Part shown: positions 34,855 through 44,029 of the stretch, piece by piece | Layout: every line of letters begins with the position of its first letter | Numbering within the stretch: the stretch's first letter is position 1 | The notes under the pieces: model-generated | Seen by the model: the letters and a program-made list of their open reading frames with translations, nothing else | Told to the model about the DNA's origin: nothing | The model's database searches: none | Translations under genes and position numbers: made by a program | Source of the DNA: Wolinella sp052170135 | GTDB lineage: Bacteria; Campylobacterota; Campylobacteria; Campylobacterales; Helicobacteraceae | Reading direction: 5' to 3' | NCBI GenBank assembly: GCA_052170135.1 | Contig: JBQNBC010000001.1 | Span: forward strand, 291,045 to 355,044 | DNA length: 64,000 bases

Positions 34855-36300
34855 CTAGAGTATTGTCCTCATAGAATCGATAAACTCATCGTCATCGCCA
34901 CTAGTGCGCAAAAAGTGTTTGATTCCAGCTTTTTTGGCTTGCGATAAAAGGTCGCCTGTTAGCTCATTGACAAAAAGGCAAAATAGCGTGTTTGTCCCCT
35001 CGCTCCCAAAGACTAGGCGATATTTTTGGACAAATTCAAATGGTGTAATCCCATTAAGCTCCATATCCAAAAGAATAATATCTGGGCGTATGGTATCGTT
35101 TAGTTTTAGCGCATCTAGCGGGTCTTTTACTATTGTTAGGTTTAGATCTTTGTCGAAGTTTTCTAGCAGTTGTTTGCATCGAATTGCTAGGTCGTATCGA
35201 TGGCGGATTATAGAGATATTTTTTTTACTTATCGATTCTAGGTATGAGAGAAGCGAGAACAGCTCTTTATTTTCGTTTCTTAGCTTATCTTGGTCTAGAC
35301 TACGGAGATAGTATTTTAGGAATGTCTTTGAGCTGTATGTCCCAGTAATGCCAGAATCGACAAAAAACTGCCGTATCAACTTGCTCTGCTTTGCTCTGTC
35401 CCAAAGCGTGGAATCTAGCTCATAAGCTTTTGTATTTAAAAGCCACAATATACGCCGTTCTAGCTCAGTGCTAAGCGGCTGATAAATATCAACAAACTCC
35501 TGAAAATATCGCTCTTGAAATGTTTTTATCAGTCCATTTAGCTCTTGTAGTGCCTCTCGCTCTAGTGATATGGTGTGCAGTAGATCGACATAACGCTTCC
35601 TTAGCTCCTTGACCTCACGCTCAAAGTTTGCATATGCGATACTTTTTTTATCTTCGAAGTTTATTAGTCGCTTCTCTTTTTCGCGAAGTCGCTCTGCCAT
35701 TGGTTTTTCTTTAAGAATCGAGCTAGTCAGCATGCTTTGTGCGAATTGTGCCTTCTCTTCGAGCTTTAGGTAGCCGCTTTGTGAGTGTAAAAATATCTTT
35801 TCATATGCATATTTGATGGGGTGAGTAATCTTTTTTTTAAATACCTCATATTCTTTTTGGATTCTTCCTAGGTCTCGGCGGAGCTGCTCTAGGTTTGTGT
35901 CATAGACGGAGTTGTCTAGCTCATACAGATCGTTGTATGCCGTCAGTAAGAATCGACGAATGCGCAAAAAATCAATCTGTGAAGAATTTGTATTGTTAAT
36001 TTTAAAACGCGAAAGCAATATTTTTACATTATTGAAGTAACTAAAAATACACTCCTCGATACTACGCGTAACTTTCAGATACTGGAGGTTGTCGGGCTCT
36101 TTCATCTTTTGGCTTGGTATTGCTCTAGCTATTTCGCGTTTTGGCGATAGGCGTAGCTCTAGCTCTAGTCCGATAAATAGCGCCTCTTTTCCACCCTCGA
36201 TTATCTCGTAGCTTATGCTTAATGGGGCATCTGGCGATAGTGAGGTCTTTATTATGGCGAGCTGCCTTGCCTCATCGAGTGATACGATGATTCCTTTCAT
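34855..36300 (-). CDS. Hypothetical protein with degenerate receiver-like C-terminus
   Basis: A 481-residue protein not assigned to a family. The first 65 residues look beta-rich (MKGIIVSLDEARQLAIIK, FIGLELELRLSP); the middle 100-370 is mainly helical with long charged segments (coiled-coil-like, LREKEKRLINFEDKK). The last 110 residues resemble a response-regulator receiver: LNLTIVKDPLDAL, IILLDMELNGITPFEFV, then FCLFVNEL and AGIKHFLRTS. The putative phospho-Asp is kept but the acidic pair and the lysine near the end are not, so phosphorylation is doubtful. It ends a likely operon with kdsB, whose stop lies three bases upstream. Confidence 0.6.
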   Translation of the reverse strand: MKGIIVSLDEARQLAIIKTSLSPDAPLSISYEIIEGGKEALFIGLELELRLSPKREIARAIPSQKMKEPDNLQYLKVTRSIEECIFSYFNNVKILLSRFKINNTNSSQIDFLRIRRFLLTAYNDLYELDNSVYDTNLEQLRRDLGRIQKEYEVFKKKITHPIKYAYEKIFLHSQSGYLKLEEKAQFAQSMLTSSILKEKPMAERLREKEKRLINFEDKKSIAYANFEREVKELRKRYVDLLHTISLEREALQELNGLIKTFQERYFQEFVDIYQPLSTELERRILWLLNTKAYELDSTLWDRAKQSKLIRQFFVDSGITGTYSSKTFLKYYLRSLDQDKLRNENKELFSLLSYLESISKKNISIIRHRYDLAIRCKQLLENFDKDLNLTIVKDPLDALKLNDTIRPDIILLDMELNGITPFEFVQKYRLVFGSEGTNTLFCLFVNELTGDLLSQAKKAGIKHFLRTSGDDDEFIDSMRTIL

Positions 36301-36303
36301 GGA

Positions 36304-37041
36304 TTAGAATCTATCCTTAAAGATTCTAATCGCGCGCTTCAAATCCTCTGGTGTATCAATGCCAAATGATTGCGTATTTGCCTCGCTCATCAGGATTTTA
36401 TAACCATTTTCTAGCGCGCGAAGTTGCTCTAGTTTTTCTGTCTCTTCTAGCATGCTAGTTGGGAGCTTGCAAAACTCTTCTAAGCTCTTTCCTGTATAGG
36501 CATAAAGTCCTAAGTGTCCGTAGTACCTCACTCTAAAAGAATCCGCCTCATCTCGTAGATATGGGATTTTGGCGCGCGAAAAATAGAGTGCGTATGAGTT
36601 CTTGTCTACAACTACCTTGACTAGATTTGGATCTAGCGATTCTTCTTGCGATATTTTTTTATAGACGCTCGCCATAAATGGGTTTTCTCCTGAAGCTATT
36701 GCTCTTTTTATGCTATTTTTTAGCGATAAAATCACTTCTGGCTCGATAAATGGCTCATCTCCTTGTACATTTATAATCACCTCATCATCGCTAAGCCCAA
36801 GAATTCTTGCCGCTTCAGCTAATCTATCTGTGCCGCTTGTGTGTTCTTTGGATGTCATCACAGCCTTTATGCCAGATTCTTGGCATATGTTAAAAACCTC
36901 ATCGCTATCGCATGCTACAACGACAGAATCGACCTTCTCTGCTTGCTTAGCTACGCGCACAATCATCGGGATTCCTGCGATAGGTTGCAGTAGTTTTCTG
37001 GGGAATCTGCTAGAGGCTAGTCGCGCTGGTATGATGATCAT
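36304..37041 (-). CDS. kdsB: CMP-KDO synthetase
   Basis: 3-deoxy-manno-octulosonate cytidylyltransferase activates KDO for lipid A-core assembly in the cytoplasm. 245 residues. Seen motifs: IIPARLASSRFPRKLL (nucleotide-binding start), SKEHTSGTDRLAEAA, IINVQGDEPFIEP, YFSRAKIPY, GHLGLYAYT and a C-terminal GIDTPEDLKRA. It goes with the LPS core genes at 42051-46725, though separated from them. A -10 lies on the minus strand at 37083-37088. Confidence 0.94.
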   Translation of the reverse strand: MIIIPARLASSRFPRKLLQPIAGIPMIVRVAKQAEKVDSVVVACDSDEVFNICQESGIKAVMTSKEHTSGTDRLAEAARILGLSDDEVIINVQGDEPFIEPEVILSLKNSIKRAIASGENPFMASVYKKISQEESLDPNLVKVVVDKNSYALYFSRAKIPYLRDEADSFRVRYYGHLGLYAYTGKSLEEFCKLPTSMLEETEKLEQLRALENGYKILMSEANTQSFGIDTPEDLKRAIRIFKDRF

Positions 37042-37082
37042 ATTGGCTCCTTAAGGGGCGTTGAATATGCGTTTTTTTGGGC

Positions 37083-37088
37083 ATTATA
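37083..37088 (-). promoter_or_regulatory. -10 box of kdsB
   Basis: Minus-strand TATAAT at 37083-37088, 42 bases before the kdsB ATG, in the divergent spacer shared with the methyltransferase gene at 37144. Confidence 0.45.
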
Positions 37089-37100
37089 GCGCGTTTGGGA

Positions 37101-37106
37101 TACAAT
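37101..37106 (+). promoter_or_regulatory. -10 box of the trmN6-like operon
   Basis: TACAAT at 37101-37106 on the plus strand, 38 bases before the GTG start of the methyltransferase gene. Confidence 0.4.
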
Positions 37107-37143
37107 ACGTACGAAAAGCGCAATAAGCAGGGAAACTAACACA

Positions 37144-37842
37144 GTGCAAATCTATCAAAACATAAACGGCTATGCATACAATAGCGATTCGCTATTTTTA
37201 TATGACTTTGCGCGTCCATTTTTAAAGAAGAATCATCGCTTGCTCGATATTGGTGCTGGTTGCGGGATTCTTGGGCTGTTGTGTGCTAGGGATAGCGGCT
37301 GTGAAGTGGTGTTGGTTGAGCGAGAGAGTGATGCGTTTAGATTTTTGAGCGAGAATATTCGCGTGAATATGGTCAAGGCGCATGCGATAAAGTCTGATTT
37401 CTTGGAGCTTGATGAGGGCGTTGGAAAGTTCGATGTAGCGATATCCAATCCGCCTTTTTATCACAAAAATGTTATAAAAAGTCAAAATCCATCACTTTAC
37501 GCCGCGCGCTATGAGGAGAATCTACCCTTTTCCAAGTTGCTTTATCGACTGAAGCGATTCTTAAAGCCTAGAGGAATCTTTATATTCTGTTTTGATTCAA
37601 AGCAGAGTGCAAGGGTATTTAGCGAGTTAAAAAGTAGTGGATTTCAGGTTGAAAATGTGCGATTTGTCCATCCGCGTAAAGATAGAGAATCTACGCTTGT
37701 GATGGTGCAAACAAGGCGAGAATCAAAGGCAATTCTGAGGGTTTTGCCCCCGCTTTTTGTATTTAATGATGAGGAGTATTCAGATGAGACGAAAGAAGTT
37801 TTTAAGCGCGCGAGGACGCATAGTATAAAATGTCAACTCTAA
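37144..37842 (+). CDS. SAM methyltransferase, TrmN6/YfiC-like (tRNA A37)
   Basis: A 232-residue class I methyltransferase. It has the SAM motif LLDIGAGCGILGLL (about residues 34-47), the acidic residue VLVERE and the adenine-type catalytic motif ISNPPFYHK, which points to N6-adenine methylation. The N-terminal INGYAYNSDSLFLYDFA matches the pattern seen in tRNA1Val m6A37 methyltransferases. Starts at GTG with a weak RBS. It leads a run of overlapping genes: its end overlaps the cysteine-cluster gene by 13 bases. Confidence 0.75.
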   Translation: MQIYQNINGYAYNSDSLFLYDFARPFLKKNHRLLDIGAGCGILGLLCARDSGCEVVLVERESDAFRFLSENIRVNMVKAHAIKSDFLELDEGVGKFDVAISNPPFYHKNVIKSQNPSLYAARYEENLPFSKLLYRLKRFLKPRGIFIFCFDSKQSARVFSELKSSGFQVENVRFVHPRKDRESTLVMVQTRRESKAILRVLPPLFVFNDEEYSDETKEVFKRARTHSIKCQL

Positions 37843-38219
37843 TTACAAAGGATGGATTCTTATTTGCTTTTGCACCAGATTCTTGTGCAGAGTGTGGTGG
37901 CTTTTGTTGCGTTGGCGAGAGTGGCTATATCTTTGTAAATCATACCGAGATAGATAGGATTGCTGCGCTACTTGGGCTTTGTGTAGATGAGTTTGGCTCC
38001 CGATACCTAAAGCGGGTTGGTGCACGCTACTCACTTATTGAAAAGCGCGAGGTTAGCGGCGATGGCTATGCGTGTATATTTTTTGATGAGAACAAGAGAG
38101 AGTGCATGATATATGCAGAGCGACCAAAGCAGTGCAGGGAGTTTCCATTTTGGGAGAGTAATAGATTGAAAAAATTCAATGAGGTATCTGAACAATGTCC
38201 ATTTTTAAAGCCTTTGTAA
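37830..38219 (+). CDS. YkgJ-family cysteine-cluster protein
   Basis: The protein is 129 residues with the family pattern CAECGGFCCVG near the N-terminus, a mid CIFF, and a C-terminal CMIYAERPKQCREFPFWE. These eight or so conserved cysteines are thought to bind zinc or an iron-sulfur cluster (UPF0153). Molecular role is unknown. It overlaps both neighbours (13 bases upstream, 25 downstream), so expression is coupled to the methyltransferase and the TPR gene. Confidence 0.75.
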   Translation: MSTLITKDGFLFAFAPDSCAECGGFCCVGESGYIFVNHTEIDRIAALLGLCVDEFGSRYLKRVGARYSLIEKREVSGDGYACIFFDENKRECMIYAERPKQCREFPFWESNRLKKFNEVSEQCPFLKPL

Positions 38220-39460
38220 TTTTGCTAATAGCCACGTGTGCACATGCAGACATGAATGCAATTCGAACAGAATCTATCTCGAGCGAGATGGAGGATGGTT
38301 ATATTTTGCAGGCATTTGAGGCGTTAGAGCAAAATGATTTTAAGAGCGCCGGGGAGTTATATGAAGAGTTTTATCAAAAAAGCAGAAAGCTTGAATATCT
38401 AAATGAAGCTATAGTAATGCAGTTGCTTATCCCTGATTTTAGGCATGCACTCATACTTTTAGAAAGTTATCTAAAGCAGGATCAAAATAATAAAAAGTTA
38501 AATCGCCTCTATCCAGAGACGTTATTTGCTACAGGTGCGCGTAATAAAGCCTTGAGCGAGGCAAAAAAACTGGTGGAGCGCGATAAGAGTACAGAGAGCT
38601 ATGAGGTCCTGGGGCGTATACATTACTCTAGATATGAGCTAGCCGAGGCGATAAAGGCGTATGAGAGTGCCTTTGAGATTAGCAAAGACGAGCGCATACT
38701 CTTGGTGATTAGTGATATCTATTTTGCAATGAAGAATCCTAGCAGGGCAATAAGCCTATTGGAGATGCATGTACGTCTAAATGGCTGCTCTGTGCTCATA
38801 TGTGATAGGCTAAATGCCATATATAGTGAGAAGAGGGATTATCCACAACAACAGAGGATTCTTCAAAAGCTATACGAAACTGTCGATGATAGCTTTGCTT
38901 ATCCACTCTTAAATGTAATGCTTAAGCGTGGTGAGTATGGTTCGGCTATCGCGCTACTTGAAAAAAGTGGGATTAATGATGAAGTCCTCCTTGATCTTTA
39001 TCGTATGCAAAAGCGGCTCTATGATGCGCAAAAGCTTGCCAAAACACTTTATGAGAGAACTCAGAGTTTAGAAGTGCTTGGGGTTTGGGCTTTATTAGAG
39101 TATGAAAATGCCTCAGACAAGAACGATCCAAAACTCCTAGAATCGGTCAAGAAAAAGCTAGAGGCACTAATAGAAAAGCAACGCGACCATGTTTCTTTAA
39201 ACTTCTTGGGATACATGCTAATAGATCATGATATGGATGTTGCGCGTGGGGTCTCTCTTGTAAAAGAGGCACTAGAACAGAAGCCAGATTCTCCACACTA
39301 TATCGATTCTCTCGCGTGGGGTTATTATAAGCTGGGTAAGTGCGATGATGCGCTCAAAGAGATGGAGCGCATGCAAAAAAGTGAGCGCGAGGCAGAGGTC
39401 GAGATAGTCGAGCACTATGAAGCTATTAAGCAGTGTGCCACTAAAAGCAATCAGCAATAA
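38195..39460 (+). CDS. Exported TPR-repeat protein
   Basis: 421 residues with a signal peptide (IFKAFVILLIATCAHADM, cut near residue 19) and several tetratricopeptide-like helical pairs, for example ALEQNDFKSAGELYEEFYQ, YEVLGRIHYSRYELAEAIKAYESAF and LAWGYYKLGKCDDALKEMERM. Likely periplasmic or outer-membrane-associated scaffold. Similar TPR proteins occur in Helicobacter and Campylobacter near trpC/ferredoxin genes, but the function is not established. Confidence 0.7.
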   Translation: MSIFKAFVILLIATCAHADMNAIRTESISSEMEDGYILQAFEALEQNDFKSAGELYEEFYQKSRKLEYLNEAIVMQLLIPDFRHALILLESYLKQDQNNKKLNRLYPETLFATGARNKALSEAKKLVERDKSTESYEVLGRIHYSRYELAEAIKAYESAFEISKDERILLVISDIYFAMKNPSRAISLLEMHVRLNGCSVLICDRLNAIYSEKRDYPQQQRILQKLYETVDDSFAYPLLNVMLKRGEYGSAIALLEKSGINDEVLLDLYRMQKRLYDAQKLAKTLYERTQSLEVLGVWALLEYENASDKNDPKLLESVKKKLEALIEKQRDHVSLNFLGYMLIDHDMDVARGVSLVKEALEQKPDSPHYIDSLAWGYYKLGKCDDALKEMERMQKSEREAEVEIVEHYEAIKQCATKSNQQ

Positions 39461-39480
39461 AGAAACAGGGAAGAGAGGCA

Positions 39481-40263
39481 ATGATCCTAGATGAAATCAT
39501 AAAAAAGACTCGTGAAGATCTAAAAAAGCGCAAAAGTGAATATCCAGAGGAGTGGCTAGGACGCTCGCTGGCCTATAATCCATATATGCCACGCGATGTA
39601 AAAGGTGCGCTGCAAAGCACGAGTGAGCGACCATATAAAATCATCGCTGAGGTCAAGAAGGCAAGCCCTAGCAAAGGGATTATCCGTGAGGAGTTTGAGC
39701 CTGTGAGTATCGCCAAAGCGTATGAAAAGGGCGGTGCAGATGCGCTCTCGATTCTTACCGAGCCACACTATTTTAAGGGGAATCTAGAATATATCACTCA
39801 GGTACGTAGATATGTCCCTATGCCTCTACTTCGCAAGGATTTTATTATCGATTCTTATCAGATTCTTGAAGCACTCGTTTATGGTGCGGATTTTGTATTG
39901 CTTATTGCCACGGCTTTGAGCAGTAAGGAACTAAAGGTGCTTTTAGAATACGCTAGGCGGCTTGGGCTTGAAGCACTTGTTGAGATACACGATAAAGGCG
40001 ACTTGACAAAAGCTATTTTTGCTGGTGCTGACATTATTGGGATAAATCATAGGAATCTTCAGAGCTTTGAGATGGATATGCGCTTGTGCTATGAGCTAAT
40101 TCCTCTAATCCCTCAAGGAAAGATTCTTGTTGCTGAGAGCGGGCTTGATTCTCCAGAGATTCTTAAAGAGTTGAATGGCATTGGTGTTGATGCATTTTTG
40201 ATTGGTGAGCATTTTATGCGCCAAGATGACATTGCGCAGGCTGTTATTGATATACGTCCTTAA
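39481..40263 (+). CDS. trpC: Indole-3-glycerol phosphate synthase
   Basis: Fourth step of tryptophan synthesis (CdRP to indole-3-glycerol phosphate). 260-residue TIM barrel: IIAEVKKASPSKGII (catalytic Lys), LSILTEPHYFKGNLEYI, PLLRKDFIIDSYQ, LGLEALVEIHDKGDL, IGINHRNLQSFEMD and LVAESGLDSPE. It stands apart from other trp genes, as often in this phylum, 20 bases after the TPR gene. Confidence 0.93.
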   Translation: MILDEIIKKTREDLKKRKSEYPEEWLGRSLAYNPYMPRDVKGALQSTSERPYKIIAEVKKASPSKGIIREEFEPVSIAKAYEKGGADALSILTEPHYFKGNLEYITQVRRYVPMPLLRKDFIIDSYQILEALVYGADFVLLIATALSSKELKVLLEYARRLGLEALVEIHDKGDLTKAIFAGADIIGINHRNLQSFEMDMRLCYELIPLIPQGKILVAESGLDSPEILKELNGIGVDAFLIGEHFMRQDDIAQAVIDIRP

Positions 40264-40322
40264 TAAAAACATAAGATTCTTTAGTTATAAGGGGCTTTCA
40301 AAATTTTGAGAAAAGGTCGAAT

Positions 40323-40574
40323 ATGTCATTAGTGATTACTGATGAGTGCATCGCCTGTGATGCATGTCGCGAGGAGTGCCCAAATGAGGCAATTGAGGAG
40401 GGCGATCCTAGCTATATCATAGACCCAGATAGATGCACGGAGTGCGTTGGGCATTATGATGAGCCTTCGTGTGTGAGTGTCTGTCCAGTCGATGCTATTA
40501 TTCCAGATCCTGATAATGTCGAGAGCATGGAAGAGCTTAAGTATAAGTTTGAACAGCTACAAGGCGAAGAGTAG
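40323..40574 (+). CDS. fdxB: 2[4Fe-4S] ferredoxin
   Basis: An 83-residue electron carrier with two clusters: CIACDACREECP (Cys 9, 12, 15, 19) and CTECVGHYDEPSCVSVCP, which has the eight-residue insert between the second and third cysteine typical of the Alvin-type ferredoxins in epsilonproteobacteria. Likely partner of pyruvate or 2-oxoglutarate oxidoreductases. Ten bases separate it from ppx. Confidence 0.9.
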   Translation: MSLVITDECIACDACREECPNEAIEEGDPSYIIDPDRCTECVGHYDEPSCVSVCPVDAIIPDPDNVESMEELKYKFEQLQGEE

Positions 40575-40584
40575 TATCTAGGTC

Positions 40585-42054
40585 ATGGCGAAGGTTACCG
40601 CTGTTATTGATATCGGTTCAAACTCAGCGCGAATGGCGATTTTTAGTCGTAGCAGTCGCTATGGATTCCATCTTGTAGAGGAGGCGCGCAGTCGAGTAAG
40701 AATCTCGGAGGATAGCTATCAAAATGGTGGCATATTGCAGACTGTACCTATGTGTCGTGCCATATCTGCGCTAAAAGAGTTTCGCGCTATCGCTGAATTG
40801 CGCGGTGCAAGAAAGATTTTCTGTGTAGCAACCAGTGCTGTACGAGATGCTCCAAATGCCAGTGAATTTATCGCTCGTGCACGTAATGAAGCAGGAATCC
40901 AGATAAAGGTTATTGACGGGACGAAAGAGGCATTTTTTGGCGCGATTGCTGCGCTAAATCTCTTGCCTTATCGTGATGGAATTACAATTGACATTGGTGG
41001 TGGCTCAAGCGAGTGTGCACTGATACGCGATGGTAAAGTGTGTGATCTAATATCACTAAATATCGGTACGATACGCCTTAAAGAGCTGTTTTTTGATAAA
41101 AAAGCTCCAATAAAAGATGCGTTGGCATTTATTAAAAAAGAGCTTGCCAGGATTCCAGATTCTTTCTCGCATGAGCGCATAATTGGAATAGGTGGAACAG
41201 CGCGTACACTATCAAAGCTCATTATGCGCGATGAGGAATATCCAATAGACACGCTACATGGTTTTGAATATTTAGTGAGTGAATATCGCGACTTATTTAC
41301 AAGAATCTACACCACAGATACATCAAAGTTGCGCGCGCTTGGTATCAAGGATGATAGACTTGATAGCATTCAAGGTGGTGCACTGATTTTTAGCACGCTT
41401 TTGGAGCTTTTTGGTAGTAAAGAGGTCGTAACAAGTGGCGTAGGTGTGAGAGAAGGAGTCTTTTTAAACGATCTTTTGCGCACTAGCCGTGGCGTCTTTC
41501 CGCATAATTTTAATCCAAGTGTACGTAGTCTAATTGATAGATTTTGCTTGAGTGAGAAACTTGGAAATCGTATCAAGAAAATCTCCCTCAAGCTTTTTGA
41601 TGCGCTGTCTGAACGACACAGTGTCGATCCTGCGTATAAATTTCATCTAGGAATCGCTGCTCGCCTCTCAGATATTGGTGCATCGCTGAACTACTATGAC
41701 CATCACCATCATGGTAGCTACCTTGTGCTAAATTCGCTTGTGTATGGATTTTCTCACAAAGATCGTGTAGTAATTGCACTTTTAGTGGAGTACAACAACA
41801 GGAAAATTCCTAAAGATTCTGCTATAGCGCACGCTACCTCTCTTATGCCGCCATTAATCACGCTTCAGTGGCTGAGCTATATTTTAGGGTTGGCGGAGTG
41901 CCTTAGTCTTGGCATTGGAGCGCTAGATTTGGAGTGTAGCTATAAAAATGGCACGCTAACGCTAGTGTCAAACAACGACCTATATCTAGCCAAAGAATCC
42001 ATCGAAAAGCTCGCAAAACCAGCACCGCTGAATATCTCATTTAAAAAGCCATGA
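40585..42054 (+). CDS. ppx: Exopolyphosphatase / ppGppA phosphatase
   Basis: 489-residue protein of the ASKHA fold. Phosphate-binding motifs VIDIGSNSARMAIF near residue 6, GKTxx equivalent VATSAVRDAPN, and TIDIGGGSSECALI. The C-terminal half is the HD-like helical domain (FHLGIAARLSDIGASLNYYDHHHHGSYL). Removes terminal phosphate from polyphosphate and may act on pppGpp. It overlaps waaC by four bases. Confidence 0.87.
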   Translation: MAKVTAVIDIGSNSARMAIFSRSSRYGFHLVEEARSRVRISEDSYQNGGILQTVPMCRAISALKEFRAIAELRGARKIFCVATSAVRDAPNASEFIARARNEAGIQIKVIDGTKEAFFGAIAALNLLPYRDGITIDIGGGSSECALIRDGKVCDLISLNIGTIRLKELFFDKKAPIKDALAFIKKELARIPDSFSHERIIGIGGTARTLSKLIMRDEEYPIDTLHGFEYLVSEYRDLFTRIYTTDTSKLRALGIKDDRLDSIQGGALIFSTLLELFGSKEVVTSGVGVREGVFLNDLLRTSRGVFPHNFNPSVRSLIDRFCLSEKLGNRIKKISLKLFDALSERHSVDPAYKFHLGIAARLSDIGASLNYYDHHHHGSYLVLNSLVYGFSHKDRVVIALLVEYNNRKIPKDSAIAHATSLMPPLITLQWLSYILGLAECLSLGIGALDLECSYKNGTLTLVSNNDLYLAKESIEKLAKPAPLNISFKKP

Positions 42055-43130
42055 AGCTAGCAATAGTCAAGCTTTCGGCTCTTGGTGATATCGTCCATTT
42101 CGCGCTGTTTTTACCAGAGCTTAGAGCGCGAGTTAGTGACTTGCATATTACTTGGTTTGTCGATGAGCGATTTGCTGGATTGCTTGTGGATTCTCCACTT
42201 GTTGATAAAGTCTGCTCTCTGCCTTTAAAAAAAGCGTGGCAATTACGTAGCTTTTGTGCTTTTAAGACCATCGTTAAGAATCTAAAATCACATGGTGAGT
42301 TTGATTTGGTCATCGATTCTCAAGGACTTCTTAAATCAGCGATAATCGCGCGCCTAATCCCGGCAAAAACACGTGTCGGCTTTGATTTTTGTTCGGCAAA
42401 AGAGAGACTTTCGGCACTTTTTTATGATAAAAAAGTCTCTATTTCGTATAATGAACACATCCTAGCGCGCAACAAAAAACTTCTCGATAATGCGTTTAAT
42501 ATCGAGCTAGATTGGCTTTGTGGTGCAATATATCGCGAAGAATCCAACTCTAAAACTTCATTTCAAAGTAAAGAATCTAGTGTCGATTATCTATCGAAAG
42601 AGCGCATAAAGTCATCTAAAATAGCACCATTTGGCTACACTAAAGAGGCTTTAAATAGAGTCGATTCTCTGCTTTTTGGCAAGAATCGAAAAAAGATATT
42701 ATTTGTCCTTGAAGCCTCAAAAAAGAGCAAAGTATATCCAGCCGCACGATTCTTAGAGCTAGCAAAGATCTGTAGAGATAGCGATATTTTTTTACTTTGG
42801 TATACCGATGAGGCGAGTGCGGATTTTATAAAAAATGGAGAATCCAGCGTCACCAAGCTCCCGCGCCTAAGTCTTGATGAGGTCAAAGCTCTTGTGTTTA
42901 GGGTTGATGTTGTCGTGGGCGGAGATACAGGTGTTACACATTTGGCATTCACTTTTGGCACACCGTCTGTCACGTTATTTGGTAATACGCCCATAGAGCG
43001 TTTCGCACTTTGTGGTGCACGTCATCGCGTACTTAGGGCGAGCGGGGCGAAGATGTACGATAAAGATGATCTGTCTATCGAGACGATTTTGCCATCAGAG
43101 ATATTGCATAGCATAGAGGAGATTTTATGA
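42051..43130 (+). CDS. waaC: Lipopolysaccharide heptosyltransferase I
   Basis: GT9 enzyme that adds the first heptose to KDO2-lipid A at the inner membrane face. 359 residues. N-terminal VKLSALGDIVHFALFLPELR, then LVIDSQGLLKSAIIARL and the ADP-heptose-binding C-terminus GGDTGVTHLAFTFGTPSVTLFGNTPIERF. The stretch about 155-215 is longer than in E. coli WaaC and poorly conserved. It starts the LPS cluster; each of the next four genes overlaps its neighbour by four to eight bases. Confidence 0.88.
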   Translation: MKLAIVKLSALGDIVHFALFLPELRARVSDLHITWFVDERFAGLLVDSPLVDKVCSLPLKKAWQLRSFCAFKTIVKNLKSHGEFDLVIDSQGLLKSAIIARLIPAKTRVGFDFCSAKERLSALFYDKKVSISYNEHILARNKKLLDNAFNIELDWLCGAIYREESNSKTSFQSKESSVDYLSKERIKSSKIAPFGYTKEALNRVDSLLFGKNRKKILFVLEASKKSKVYPAARFLELAKICRDSDIFLLWYTDEASADFIKNGESSVTKLPRLSLDEVKALVFRVDVVVGGDTGVTHLAFTFGTPSVTLFGNTPIERFALCGARHRVLRASGAKMYDKDDLSIETILPSEILHSIEEIL

Positions 43131-44029
43131 GGGCCAGGATTCTTAGCGCACTGTTTTTTATCCTGGCAAAAGGAATATCACTTCTGAGTAACCGTTCTTT
43201 GCTATCCATTTCGCGCTTTGTTGCATGGCTATTATCGCGCATGGATAAAAAACGTGGCAAAGATGCAATGGCGAATCTTAACTTTGTCTTTGGCGATTCC
43301 ATTAGTATAGAGGAAAAGAAGCGAATAGTTTCTCGCTGTTATTTAAATCTTGCTTTTAACATCTTTGACTTTTTGCGCTTAAGCGTAATTTCTCGTGAAG
43401 AGCTTTTAAGCGGGATGTCGATTCATGGTGAAGACCACATCATATCTGCGATAAAAAGTGGCAAGCCAATAATTATTGCGACTGCGCATTATGGGAGTTG
43501 GGAGCGCGCGTCATTGTTTATCGGACTTAGATATGTTCCACTATCTATAGTTGGTCGACGCTTAGGAGATAGTGCGCTAGATTCTCTTGTTTTTCGTACG
43601 CGTGAGCGATTTGGTATTGAACTTTTGGATAAAAATGGTGCGATGAAGGGGCTGATTAAAGCGTATAAAAGTGGACGTAGCCTAGGAATCGTCGTCGATC
43701 AAAACACAAGTGATAGCGATGGGATTTTGGTCGATTTCTTCGGCAAGCGTGCGCGCCACACGCCAGTGGCATCGATTATTGCGCGGCGATTTGATGCGAT
43801 GATCGTCCCGGCATTTGTAAAGAGTAGCGGGGACTATTCGCGCCATACGATCGTTTTTAAAGAACCGATTGTAGTTGCACATAGTGATGATGTTGAGCGT
43901 GATATCCTGGATGCGACACAAAAGCAGGCTGATGCGACAGAGGAGATTATACGCGAGAAATGCGATGATTGGTTTTGGTTTCATCGGCGGTTTAAAAATC
44001 AATACGAGGAGATTTATCGCCATGAATAA
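43127..44029 (+). CDS. waaM: Lipid A late acyltransferase (LpxL/WaaM type)
   Basis: Transfers an acyl chain from acyl-ACP to lipid A. 300 residues with an N-terminal hydrophobic anchor (residues 2-22), the catalytic HX4(D/E) motif in ATAHYGSWERA, and the downstream GRRLGDSALDSLVFRTRERFG, GIVVDQN and WFWFHRRFKNQ segments. The order waaC then this gene is as in Campylobacter. Confidence 0.87.
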   Translation: MRARILSALFFILAKGISLLSNRSLLSISRFVAWLLSRMDKKRGKDAMANLNFVFGDSISIEEKKRIVSRCYLNLAFNIFDFLRLSVISREELLSGMSIHGEDHIISAIKSGKPIIIATAHYGSWERASLFIGLRYVPLSIVGRRLGDSALDSLVFRTRERFGIELLDKNGAMKGLIKAYKSGRSLGIVVDQNTSDSDGILVDFFGKRARHTPVASIIARRFDAMIVPAFVKSSGDYSRHTIVFKEPIVVAHSDDVERDILDATQKQADATEEIIREKCDDWFWFHRRFKNQYEEIYRHE

